Positions 34,421 through 43,165 of a DNA stretch of 64,000 nucleotides are shown here, one piece after another (the stretch's first letter is position 1; every line of letters begins with the position of its first letter). A program made the position numbers and the translations under genes. This stretch comes from Spirochaetales bacterium. Lineage in GTDB: Bacteria; Spirochaetota; Spirochaetia; UBA9216. The DNA is taken from assembly GCA_016839055.1 (NCBI GenBank), contig JAEKNX010000001.1, forward strand, positions 367,693-431,692. The letters are read 5' to 3'. The notes under the pieces are model-generated. The model was not told the DNA's origin and ran no database searches. It saw nothing but the letters and a program-made list of their open reading frames with translations.

Positions 34421-36847
34421 ATGGAAAAAACAATTCTTAAAATATTACTTACAGTTACTATCTTTAGTATTATTATTTCGTCCTGCGCAACCGGAGTCAT
34501 TGACTACAGTACTGCCGAAGAATCAGAGCGGTTCAGGAGGATTCTCGGGGAAGAAGCCGAGTATAATTATAACGGACTTTTTCCCGATGAGATATTCATC
34601 AAGACTAAAACCCAGACCTTCAACTCGTATTACGCCTTCCAGTTGTATAACGGGAAAATTTTCTACAAGGGAATTGACAGGGCTCCTTCTGACTGGACGA
34701 TTCTGGAACGCACCGGTCTGCCGCGAAACTTTTTAGAAATTGGATTTATAAAACCTGAGCGGATAACCGAAATATCCGCCGACTCGAATGAGCTTGCAGC
34801 GCTGTCTGATGAGGGTGTTTTTTATCATATGATGCTGACAGGCGGATTAAGTTATTCGGCCTTCAATTGGAAGCAGAAGCAGGGCTGGCCGGAGAAGACC
34901 GACTTGATTCTCGATGAGACTGTCAGGAATATGAGGGCCTGGGCTCTTGGCAGGCGGGGAAGCGAGGTTCTCTGGTATGAGGATGTCAACGGAAACCAGC
35001 ACCATTACGGGACAATTGGAATTGAAAACAGGTATTTTCTTCTCGAGGATGGTCAGGAGATCCGGATGTCCGACTCTGGGCTGCCGTCGGACTTCAGTCA
35101 TAATTTTCTGGGACCAGAGAGAGGCCGGTTTATAGCAGAATCAATTTCTGTGAGCGGCAATACAATATTTCTTATAAATGCGGCCGGGGAGATGTACACA
35201 AGGCTTGTAGATTTCGACACAGTTGGTTCTGATCCCATGTTTTTCAAGTATACCTACAATAGAAACTATAAGGACGCGCGGCCGGGCTCAGATTATGACA
35301 CAAATTTTAATTACTGGGCTCTTCCGGCCGAAGACTGGCGAAGCCAGCCGGAGATAAGGCTGCTAGGCGAGGCTGCAATTACAGACTGTATAACGATTGC
35401 TCAGAACGGCGAGGGTAACGCTGCCCGCGAGCTGCGGGTGGCGGGCCTGAATCCGGCCGGAGATCCTGGTTATTACTATAAACAGGTTTTCGATGAAAAA
35501 TGGCTCTTCAAAGAAGCGCCGCTTGAGATAGCAGGCCGGCTGCTAAGCTCCAAAACTGGAGATGAACGAAGCCGTTTGAGAGGGCCCTCTCCTGATAAAG
35601 ACTATTTCGGGAGACTATGGCGTAGCGGTAGAATGATAGAGGATATTGAGCTGAGCCTTAAAGGATTCAATATTTTTGAAGGTTCCTGTACTCTGACCGT
35701 TTCAAGGGGTACTGAAGCGCTTGATATTATTTTTCATCCTGTTGAAATGTGGTATTTCATGAAACGTAAGAGCCCGGGCCGTGACGGAAGTCCAAAGCTG
35801 TTTATGGTAACCCTGGATATTCCGGAAGAAGATATTTCAGAACTCTCACCGTCGTTTCAGGATGATATAAATGAATATTTTTCAGCTTATGATCTCGAAA
35901 CATTCAGTCTTGCCGCGGAAGCCGCTGAGGGTTGGGTGATAGTTGAATCAGCCGGTGAGGATGGGGACGGAATTGAAATGATTTTCACCGAATTCCCCGA
36001 ATCATTGGAGCTGAACCCTTCTGTGCTGCGGCAGTATTATCTGCTGAGTTCAGATGAAATAGTAGGCACCTGCTTTTCTGATGAGCTTCATGTGCAGAAT
36101 CCGGGAGAGCTGCGAGAGAGCGGCCGGGGTGTTCTTCTTGATAAGATCTACCGGAACCGTGAATTTCTTGAGGGGGTTAAAAATGCTGTATCTGAAATCA
36201 AGAGCATGGGATTCAGCTCGGAATTATCGGAGAAGACTTATTCCGGAATTGAGAACGTTCTTAACTTCACGGGCTTATACCGAATCGACTATCCGAAAAT
36301 TTATACCGTAACAATGCATTCGGGCAATATCCTCCGTAAGATATATGAATCAGCAGCAAGGAGTCAGTCGGAAAGGATCTGGATTTATGATAATATAATC
36401 ACGCATACTCAAAAAAGGATTAATTATTATGAGGCTCTTCTTGATAGCAGCTTGGTTATGCCTTCTGTTTTTGCCGAAACCCCGGCAGAATATTTTAGAA
36501 AAGCCGGTTTGGATTCTGCGGGCCAAGATGGCGGCAGTATTTTTATAGACAGAAATATAAGGATTGACACAAGCCTGATGGAAAAAATACCCGAGTTGAT
36601 GATAATCAATGCGGGTCAGAATACCGCCTTTCTGCTTGAGTTTATTAAATATGAAGAAAAAATCACTGCTTTTCTCAACGAAAAAAGCAGTGGTATGACT
36701 GAGTTGAAACTGAAGGCGAGGTTTACCCAGATTGCTGTCGGCGATAAGAGAACGCATTCAGAGGTTTATTTTATTTTTGACGGGAGAACAATCAATATAG
36801 AGGAGGAAGACGGGAGAACCTTGTTGTCTTTTGAACTTCTGCCTTGA
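34421..36847 (+). CDS. Large lipoprotein of unknown function
   Basis: The 808-residue product begins with a lipoprotein signal peptide ending in IISSC (MEKTILKILLTVTIF start). I chose the ATG at 34421, since it gives a normal signal peptide; an in-frame start at 34376 only adds residues ahead of it. The ribosome site is poor (TTAGGG). The mature part is soluble, rich in aromatic and acidic residues and without obvious repeats or catalytic motifs. I recognise no family. It is transcribed alone and converges on the potassium channel gene. Confidence 0.62.
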   Translation: MEKTILKILLTVTIFSIIISSCATGVIDYSTAEESERFRRILGEEAEYNYNGLFPDEIFIKTKTQTFNSYYAFQLYNGKIFYKGIDRAPSDWTILERTGLPRNFLEIGFIKPERITEISADSNELAALSDEGVFYHMMLTGGLSYSAFNWKQKQGWPEKTDLILDETVRNMRAWALGRRGSEVLWYEDVNGNQHHYGTIGIENRYFLLEDGQEIRMSDSGLPSDFSHNFLGPERGRFIAESISVSGNTIFLINAAGEMYTRLVDFDTVGSDPMFFKYTYNRNYKDARPGSDYDTNFNYWALPAEDWRSQPEIRLLGEAAITDCITIAQNGEGNAARELRVAGLNPAGDPGYYYKQVFDEKWLFKEAPLEIAGRLLSSKTGDERSRLRGPSPDKDYFGRLWRSGRMIEDIELSLKGFNIFEGSCTLTVSRGTEALDIIFHPVEMWYFMKRKSPGRDGSPKLFMVTLDIPEEDISELSPSFQDDINEYFSAYDLETFSLAAEAAEGWVIVESAGEDGDGIEMIFTEFPESLELNPSVLRQYYLLSSDEIVGTCFSDELHVQNPGELRESGRGVLLDKIYRNREFLEGVKNAVSEIKSMGFSSELSEKTYSGIENVLNFTGLYRIDYPKIYTVTMHSGNILRKIYESAARSQSERIWIYDNIITHTQKRINYYEALLDSSLVMPSVFAETPAEYFRKAGLDSAGQDGGSIFIDRNIRIDTSLMEKIPELMIINAGQNTAFLLEFIKYEEKITAFLNEKSSGMTELKLKARFTQIAVGDKRTHSEVYFIFDGRTINIEEEDGRTLLSFELLP

Positions 36848-36867
36848 TAAACAGGCAATCCGGCTAT

Positions 36868-37866
36868 TTACACCTGATCGGAGAAAGTCAGTTCCCGGAA
36901 TTTCTGCAGATTCTCGTCCTTTCCGAAGACTATCATCATGTCATTCGCGCTTAGCTGCATATCCGCAAGTTTTGAAGTGAAAATCCTGCTGTTTCGCTTT
37001 ATTGCCATCACACTGATGTCAAACCTGCTTCTGACTTCCGCCTCTTTTATGGATTTTCCTACAAGTTTTGAACCTGCCGAGAGAAAGATTTCCTCAATTC
37101 TGAAATTCTCGCTGTCTGATGCAAAGACCTTATCCATGTAATCAACTGCCGTTGGTTTGAGCACAGACAGGGCCATACGCGTTCCGCCGATTCGTTCAGG
37201 ATTAATAACCCTGTCGGCTCCGGCTTTTCGCAGTTTTGACTCACTCTGCACCTTTTCCGCGCTTGAGGTTATAAGTATTCCGGGATTAAGCTCCCGGGCC
37301 GTTATTATTATAAGGACATTTTCTGCGTCAGTTCTTGCGGTTATCAGCCCCTCGGCCTTCTCAATACCGGCTCTTAGGAGGACGTCGTCTTCACAAGGGT
37401 CTCCTATCACGATGCTGTATTTATCAATAAAGGGTTCGGCGATGGTTTCATCGGGCTCAATCAGGACGAAATCCTTTTTTTCCTGGAGCATCTTGTCTAT
37501 AACTATGAGAGTCATTGTATCGAGTCCGCAGATAATTATATGGCGGCTTAAACGCTTGATTTTCTTTTCCATTCGTCTGCTCCGTTTCTGGGTGGAAATA
37601 TTCATCTCAACCATCAGGCTGATTATCTGACCCATGAAATAAGTAAATAACACTATACATAGAGGTACAAGAACCATGGCGAATATTCTTCCGCCTTCAG
37701 TAACAGGGATGAGATCTCCGTATCCGATTGTTAGGACTGTTGTGATAGTCATCCAGATGGCTTCAAAGAGATCGATATTCTCGAAGTATGAAAAACCGAA
37801 TACTGCAGTCAGCAGCAGTATTAAGAGGAATACCGGCGGTAGTAAGGTTCTGATAAATCTATGCAC
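36868..37866 (-). CDS. Potassium channel with RCK (TrkA-N/TrkA-C) regulatory domain
   Basis: The 332-residue protein has two transmembrane helices flanking a pore loop with selectivity filter TIGYGD (about 45-52), a basic linker (KRSRRMEKKIKRLSRH), a Rossmann-like TrkA-N domain (HIIICGLDTMT, near 108) and a C-terminal TrkA-C segment (VGKSIKEAEVRSRFDISVMAI). This is the layout of MthK/YugO-like ligand-gated K+ channels. It is probably in the inner membrane. The glycine motif is GLDTMT rather than the GxGxxG of nucleotide-binding RCK domains, so its ligand may be an ion or something else. Confidence 0.9.
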   Translation of the reverse strand: MHRFIRTLLPPVFLLILLLTAVFGFSYFENIDLFEAIWMTITTVLTIGYGDLIPVTEGGRIFAMVLVPLCIVLFTYFMGQIISLMVEMNISTQKRSRRMEKKIKRLSRHIIICGLDTMTLIVIDKMLQEKKDFVLIEPDETIAEPFIDKYSIVIGDPCEDDVLLRAGIEKAEGLITARTDAENVLIIITARELNPGILITSSAEKVQSESKLRKAGADRVINPERIGGTRMALSVLKPTAVDYMDKVFASDSENFRIEEIFLSAGSKLVGKSIKEAEVRSRFDISVMAIKRNSRIFTSKLADMQLSANDMMIVFGKDENLQKFRELTFSDQV

Positions 37867-37969
37867 TTAATAATATTATTTTATTATTCAGAAAATGTAC
37901 AGCAAAGGAAGTGAATTCAGTTATTCGCAGACGCCGGGAATGCGGAATCTGCGGATAACTGCTTTGGAT

Positions 37970-38860
37970 TTATTCGAAAACTACTCCGAATGTTTCGAGA
38001 ATTTTTTCAGTCGTGTAAGAGGTAAGCAGTACCGGATAACCGTTCTGAGAACTCCTTGCCGGATATCCTTCCGCGGTTTCGGGCCAGACTTCCAGGAGGA
38101 CATTCCCTTCGGTAGTCTGTATATCTATTGTCCAGCTGAACCCGGAAGCCGGGAGGCTTTCGAGAAAGCCTGTGCATCTGAGCGGCGAGAGCATGGGGAT
38201 GGCCGCCTTTATACTGCTGTCCACCTCGTCATCTCTACCCTCGGCGTGCCAGATTCCGGAGCCGTCCTTAAACATAGTCATCACTCTATCATCGGTTTTC
38301 ATCGACATTTTCAGAATTCCGTCCCGGGGAACGCTCAGAATCTGTTTCTCGCGCATGGCGCTCTTCTGTCCGCCGAATCTCGACGGAAGATCGCCTCTTA
38401 CAGAGTAGATGTTTTTATTTCCTGGAAACATAACATAGGTATATATTCCTGAGGAGGAAACCTTGCCGACATAGATTTCCCGCTGCAATTCGCTGCCGCT
38501 GAATATTTTAACGGTGAACTTCTGAGTCTCATCAAGGTTGTATTTGCTCAAGGCCCCGGAGGAGGAGATGAGATCAGCCGGTTTTAGATTCGCAACGGCC
38601 GAGGTTATTGTTTTCAGCATTGACTGGTTGGCAATCCATCCTTCAGGATTGATGAGCCAGGCTTCATCCTGCCTTGTGAAATCGAGGCTCGTGTCAGGTC
38701 CCTCTATCGTGATGTGGTCGATACTCTCTGAATCAACCTGCTGCAATACAGGAAGCTCGTAATTTATATTTCCTGCGGTTCTATAAATTATATAGAGCAG
38801 TAGAACGGCGGCGATAGCCGCGAGAATGATCAGCTCTCTCCAGGTCTTTAGTTTATTCAT
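37970..38860 (-). CDS. DUF4340 domain-containing membrane-anchored protein
   Basis: The 296-residue protein has one N-terminal transmembrane helix (LIILAAIAAVLLLYIIY) and a soluble beta-rich body with the DUF4340 pattern (ITIEGPDTSLDFTRQDEAWLI, then WHAEG near 200). I chose the ATG at 38860, five to six bases after GGAGG, which overlaps the end of the GldG-like gene by eight bases. In other genomes this family follows GldG-like proteins in ABC export operons. It probably forms the last periplasmic component of the complex encoded here. Confidence 0.75.
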   Translation of the reverse strand: MNKLKTWRELIILAAIAAVLLLYIIYRTAGNINYELPVLQQVDSESIDHITIEGPDTSLDFTRQDEAWLINPEGWIANQSMLKTITSAVANLKPADLISSSGALSKYNLDETQKFTVKIFSGSELQREIYVGKVSSSGIYTYVMFPGNKNIYSVRGDLPSRFGGQKSAMREKQILSVPRDGILKMSMKTDDRVMTMFKDGSGIWHAEGRDDEVDSSIKAAIPMLSPLRCTGFLESLPASGFSWTIDIQTTEGNVLLEVWPETAEGYPARSSQNGYPVLLTSYTTEKILETFGVVFE

Positions 38861-40991
38861 TTTCATCCTCCAGGAACATTGCTGCGATTTTTTTCTGTCT
38901 GGATACCCATCTGAACCAGACAAGGAGGCCTGCGAGAATAACAAGGATTGGTATTACTACGATATTAAATGTTTTTAACAAAGTTTTTACCACCGGGCTT
39001 GTTTCATCAAGCGGATTATAGCTAAGGCCCTTCTTGCGCATTACCGAAAAATCACCCTTCCCGTTGAGTTCATCGAGAATGTTCATTACCATGATGGAGT
39101 TCGTTGACGTTCCGTTTTTATCCACGAGGCTGTCCGAGAGGGTGAAAGATGAGCCGAAGACGAAGAGCTTCCCTTCATCTGTTGAACTAATCATATTCTC
39201 CTGTCTGGATAATTCATCCATTCCAAACTGAAGATTATCTACCGGCGCCTCGGTGCCTTCTTCAGGCTGCGGCCGGGATGGAATATTTTTATCAGCGAAG
39301 TAACTCGTGAAGCTGCCTTCAAGAACCGCGGCCAGAGGATAGCTCTGTTTATCCTCGGCGGAGGCGGGCGGGAAGATCATCATCGGGTTGTACAGGTTTA
39401 TCTTCTCCGGTTCATCGGCAAGCCATGAGTCGTCGGATGAGGAGAAAAGTACTTCTGCTCTTCGTCCTTCGGGAAGATTTTCACTGATTTTCACAGGAGA
39501 GCTGTTGAGCATGATGAGTCCCTTGATTCCGTCAAGATAGGGCAGGCCGGAGTTAATTTTTCCGGGCTTAATCTCTGGTGCGAAATAAACAGGAATATCC
39601 ATTATGCCTTCCGCGCTCTGCTGCTGCTGATGGAAACAGTTTTCATCGTAGACGAAAGACTTCTCGACTGTTACTCCGTAATGTTCGAGGAGTTTCTCAA
39701 GGCCGGTGTTGCGCGGAATGTAGACAGGAGCCTGTTGCTGCTGTCCCTGCTGCGGCTGGGGAATGTATTCCATATATCCGTCCATGAAGACGGCAATATT
39801 ACCGCCTTTCATGAGAAACTGATCTATTTGATAGAGTTCCCATTCATTAAAGGGAGTAAAAGGCTGCGGCCGGGCAATAATCATCGAACCGACATCATCC
39901 GGAATGGATCCTTCTGTGATTGAAACCGGTTGAACGGCATATCTTTCGGACGCGAGAGTTAAAAAGGCTGAAACAGTGGGTTCACCATACTGCGCTCTGC
40001 CGTCTGAGTACATCTGAATTGTCCCGTGATCAGCTAGCCAGGCAATCTTGTTGCCGACTCCGATGATTTTCTCTATCACGCCGTTCAGCTCATTTTCCAG
40101 CTGTATCGGGTCCTGAATGGAATATCCAAACAGTCCCTTATTAAGTACATCGAAGCTGGTGAAAGTCTCGCCATACTCGAGGACCGCCGAGGCATAGGCC
40201 TCCTGGAGAGCCCCTTTTTCATCCCGGTAACTGAACGGCTTGAAGCCGTAGTCTGCCGCTTCCGCTCCGGCGGCTGCATCTTTGTCGGTATCGAACCACT
40301 CGAAATCAATCCGGTTGTAGTTCATCCTGTTGAGGGAGTCGACAGTTGCTGTAAGCTTTTCCGGATAAGTTCGAAGGTCATCTGAAACACCGAAGAGAGA
40401 GGAAGAAAGGTAGAGCTTCATGCTTATATTCTCTTCAAGAGACAGCAGTTTGCTGGTTTTCTCCTGAATGCTTGTGACAGCTGAGGTGATAAGGTATTCG
40501 ATGTTTTCAGACGGGTTTATAACCGGGATGGTCTCAACCATATCGGCATGTATAAATACCGCGCCCATATAGGCCGATATGAGTTTTATCTCACTGTTAT
40601 CGACCTTCTGAATCTGAATGGGATTTATTCCGTAGCTCTTAGCATCGGCCTCTATTTCGGCCGCGGCGGCGGACTGGGCGCCGGCTGCTGTCTTGACTGT
40701 GTAGACGTAATAATTAAAATTACGGTTTCCTGCGAGAGAATATTCTTCAAGGCTGTCCTTGATATTCTGCTCGAGATTATTATAGGGATAGGGAAGATTC
40801 TCTGAGATGTAAAATTTTACAGTCAGGGGTTCTTCAAGATTTCCTGCCATTTTTCGGCTTACGTCGGTCAATGAGTAGGCATTGTTCGAGGTGAGATCAA
40901 TTCTGAAAAATACTGTCTGAAGCGCAATATTTAATAGCACAATAACTAATGCATAAAGCGCGAACCTTAATAATTCTTTCTTTTTAATCAT
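38853..40991 (-). CDS. GldG-family ABC-associated membrane protein
   Basis: The 712-residue protein has an N-terminal helix (LLRFALYALVIVLLNIAL), a large extracytoplasmic GldG-like region (SNNAYSLTDVSRKMAGNL near 33; IAWLADHGT near 320) and a C-terminal helix (IVVIPILVILAGLLVWF) followed by a basic tail. A glutamine-rich insertion (PQPQQGQQQQAP) lies near residue 412. GldG is known from Bacteroidetes gliding motility, but related proteins occur in many bacteria in ABC operons of unknown cargo. It sits seven bases after the permease gene. Confidence 0.82.
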   Translation of the reverse strand: MIKKKELLRFALYALVIVLLNIALQTVFFRIDLTSNNAYSLTDVSRKMAGNLEEPLTVKFYISENLPYPYNNLEQNIKDSLEEYSLAGNRNFNYYVYTVKTAAGAQSAAAAEIEADAKSYGINPIQIQKVDNSEIKLISAYMGAVFIHADMVETIPVINPSENIEYLITSAVTSIQEKTSKLLSLEENISMKLYLSSSLFGVSDDLRTYPEKLTATVDSLNRMNYNRIDFEWFDTDKDAAAGAEAADYGFKPFSYRDEKGALQEAYASAVLEYGETFTSFDVLNKGLFGYSIQDPIQLENELNGVIEKIIGVGNKIAWLADHGTIQMYSDGRAQYGEPTVSAFLTLASERYAVQPVSITEGSIPDDVGSMIIARPQPFTPFNEWELYQIDQFLMKGGNIAVFMDGYMEYIPQPQQGQQQQAPVYIPRNTGLEKLLEHYGVTVEKSFVYDENCFHQQQQSAEGIMDIPVYFAPEIKPGKINSGLPYLDGIKGLIMLNSSPVKISENLPEGRRAEVLFSSSDDSWLADEPEKINLYNPMMIFPPASAEDKQSYPLAAVLEGSFTSYFADKNIPSRPQPEEGTEAPVDNLQFGMDELSRQENMISSTDEGKLFVFGSSFTLSDSLVDKNGTSTNSIMVMNILDELNGKGDFSVMRKKGLSYNPLDETSPVVKTLLKTFNIVVIPILVILAGLLVWFRWVSRQKKIAAMFLEDENE

Positions 40992-40998
40992 GGGGCAC

Positions 40999-41709
40999 CT
41001 ATTCTTTTTCCTGATTGAGAAGCCATGAGCCGTAGAGGGCCATGAAGATCACAGAGACAAAATATACCAGATCGCGGGAATCAATTATTCCCTTCGATAC
41101 GTTTGTAAAATGATATGCCGTCCCGATACGGGAGAGTACGCCGGCTAATCCCGAGGGCAGTACCCAGATTAGCTGGTCTATCAGCGATAACACAACACAG
41201 ACGGCGGCACTCAGAATAAATGCAACAATCTGATTCCTCGTTGCCGATGATGCGAGAATGCCAATAGCACAGTAGGCGCCGGCCATCAGAAGCGCTCCGA
41301 TATACCCGCCGATTACCGGACCCCAGTCAAGTTCACCAATAAAGCTTATTGAGAGTGCATAGGCCAGGGTTGGAACGAGCATCAGGGCAATGAAGGCCAG
41401 GGCTGAGAGAAACTTTCCTCCGACTATGTCAGCCGAGGTGAGAGGCTGGGTTTTCAGCATCTCAAAAGAGCCGGTACTGTACTCTTCTGAAAAAAGCCGC
41501 ATTGTTACGGCGGGAATAGTGAATGAGAAGAGCAGCGGCATCAGGTTGAAAAAGCTTCTCATGTCTGCCCGTCCGGCCAGGAAGAAGGTTGAGAAGAAAA
41601 ACCATCCTGTCAGAGCCAGATATATCGTAATTACGATGTATGCCGACGGAGAAACGAGAAAGGCCTTCAGTTCCCGTTTGAAGACGGTGTTCACAGATTG
41701 AAGTCTCAT
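40999..41709 (-). CDS. ABC-2 type permease (GldF-like)
   Basis: The 236-residue protein has about six transmembrane helices and the N-terminal FKRELKAFLVSPSAYIVI pattern of GldF/NosY-like ABC-2 permeases, with EEYSTGSFEMLKTQPL near residue 75. It overlaps the ATPase stop by one base (TAATG), so the two are coupled. It should form the transmembrane core of the transporter with the neighbouring ATPase. Confidence 0.87.
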   Translation of the reverse strand: MRLQSVNTVFKRELKAFLVSPSAYIVITIYLALTGWFFFSTFFLAGRADMRSFFNLMPLLFSFTIPAVTMRLFSEEYSTGSFEMLKTQPLTSADIVGGKFLSALAFIALMLVPTLAYALSISFIGELDWGPVIGGYIGALLMAGAYCAIGILASSATRNQIVAFILSAAVCVVLSLIDQLIWVLPSGLAGVLSRIGTAYHFTNVSKGIIDSRDLVYFVSVIFMALYGSWLLNQEKE

Positions 41710-42638
41710 TATACCGCCTCCCTGGTAAGTTCCCTGAAAATGTTTTCGAGGGTCTGTCTCTGTAGATTCATCTCGAGCATGATCAGGTCTGTTTGTTTAA
41801 TCATTCTATATATGTCTTCTCTTTTATCGTTCTCAGAACCGATAATTACCAGAAGTCCGTCTTTGTTGTCGGCAAGTTCAAGTATTTCAAGTCCTTCTGC
41901 CGCTCTGAAGAGCTTTCGGATTTTATCTTCGCTCCCGCCCTTGAGCAGCAGCTGTATTCTCTGTTCAGTCTTGCCGCCCGTTCTGAGCATTTCGGTTGAA
42001 CCGTCCGCGGCAATCGAACCTTTGTTGATTATCACCACCCGGCTGCAGACCGCTTCGGCCTCACTCAGGATGTGGGTGGAAAAAATTACGGTTTTTTCTT
42101 TTCCTATCTCTCTGATTATCGAGCGGATCTCGGCAATCTGGTTGGGGTCGAGTCCTGAGGTCGGTTCGTCGAGTACAAGGATTTCAGGATCATCCATTAG
42201 GGCTTGAGCAAGCCCCACTCGCTGTTTATAACCCTTTGACAGGCTTCGTACAGGACGGTGCATTACCTCACTGATACCGCATAGCCCGGCGAGTTCTTTA
42301 ATTCTTTCAGTTTTATAAGGCTTTTTTATTCCTCTGAGATCGGCAATGTAGTTAAGGTAGTCCCATACGAGCATCTCCGTATAAAGAGGTGCTGATTCCG
42401 GCAGATAGCCTATCATCTTCTTCACCTCGGTAGAGTGTTCTGTTACATCGAGTCCTTTTACCTTAATCTGTCCGGAAGTAGGTTTAATGTAGCCTGTCAG
42501 TATTCGCAGTGTTGTGCTTTTTCCGGCACCGTTTGGCCCCAATAGGCCGATCACCTGGCCACGTGGGATCTTAATACTGATACTGTTCAGGGCTCTGGTT
42601 TCACCATAATCCTTTACAAGATTTTCAATACTTATCAT
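41709..42638 (-). CDS. ABC transporter ATP-binding protein (GldA-like)
   Basis: The 309-residue ATPase has Walker A GPNGAGKSTT near residue 36, signature LSKGYKQRVGLAQAL near 132, Walker B ILVLDEPTSGLDP and the H-loop FSTHILSE. The C-terminal extension (about 220-309) is typical of ATPases paired with ABC-2 permeases. It is first in a four-gene operon with the permease, GldG-like and DUF4340 proteins. A decayed copy of its 5' end lies at 43107..43160. Confidence 0.92.
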   Translation of the reverse strand: MISIENLVKDYGETRALNSISIKIPRGQVIGLLGPNGAGKSTTLRILTGYIKPTSGQIKVKGLDVTEHSTEVKKMIGYLPESAPLYTEMLVWDYLNYIADLRGIKKPYKTERIKELAGLCGISEVMHRPVRSLSKGYKQRVGLAQALMDDPEILVLDEPTSGLDPNQIAEIRSIIREIGKEKTVIFSTHILSEAEAVCSRVVIINKGSIAADGSTEMLRTGGKTEQRIQLLLKGGSEDKIRKLFRAAEGLEILELADNKDGLLVIIGSENDKREDIYRMIKQTDLIMLEMNLQRQTLENIFRELTREAV

Positions 42639-42770
42639 TCTAAGCCTCTTATTGTAGATAGTAATTTGTTTTAATCAGAAAAAAATTTACTTTCGATTCG
42701 GATTTTAATCAATAGTTAATTGAAAAAATTATGTAAATTGATTTTGCCGCAGAGGGCCACACATGGTGGT

Positions 42771-42977
42771 TTAGATAAACCTTCCTGGAGATACTTGAAA
42801 GATTTCAGATAGTTTGTGAGCGGTTGCCTTACTGATTCCTCTTGAACCGGTTTCCATTGCGGAAATATTCTCTTTAACCATCCCTAGCTTTAATGCGAGT
42901 TCAGACTGACTTAAACCGGCTCTCTTTCTGTAGCGTTTGAGAATTCCTCCCGGAGTATATCTTGATGACGAAGTAAA
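42771..42977 (-). pseudogene. Remnant of an XRE-type helix-turn-helix (antitoxin-like) gene
   Basis: This frame of 68 codons, ending in TAA, encodes TPGGILKRYRKRAGLSQSEL, then LALKLGMVKENISAMETGS and a C-terminal SEIFQVSPGRFI, a classical Cro/CI helix-turn-helix of the kind found in HigA-like antitoxins. The frame is closed upstream by a TAA at 42978 and contains no ATG, GTG or TTG ahead of the domain, so the 5' end is missing or frameshifted. No toxin gene is visible next to it. Confidence 0.68.
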
Positions 42978-43106
42978 TTACGATGAGATTAATTTTCTCG
43001 AAAAGTTTATAGCCGAACAGAAGTTCTCGCTTTCGGGCTTATCCACGCAGCGTAGTTAATAAGATTCATTTAGATCTGGAGAGCAGGGCGGGGAATTCCA
43101 ATATTG

Positions 43107-43160
43107 AACAGTTCAGGGCTCTGGTTGTATCATAATCCTTTATGAGATTTTCAATACATA
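43107..43160 (-). pseudogene. Duplicated, decayed 5' end of an ABC ATPase gene
   Basis: Read on the minus strand this encodes CIENLIKDYDTTRALN, matching SIENLVKDYGETRALN at the start of the intact GldA-like ATPase (42638..42570). The DNA is also closely similar (for example TTCAGGGCTCTGGTT and GATTTTCAATAC shared on the plus strand). The fragment lacks a usable start and diverges after about 20 codons. It abuts the 3' end of the hydrolase gene. Confidence 0.75.
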
Positions 43161-43165
43161 TCTAA

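Noticed and set aside
37895-38452. 185-codon plus-strand frame opposite the DUF4340 gene
   Set aside because: It runs mostly antisense to a gene with a clear membrane anchor, ribosome site and operon context, and encodes no known motif.
42937-43059. 41-codon plus-strand frame with TTG start (LDDEVNYDEINFLEKF)
   Set aside because: It overlaps the 5' part of the helix-turn-helix remnant on the other strand, has no good ribosome site and matches no family I know.
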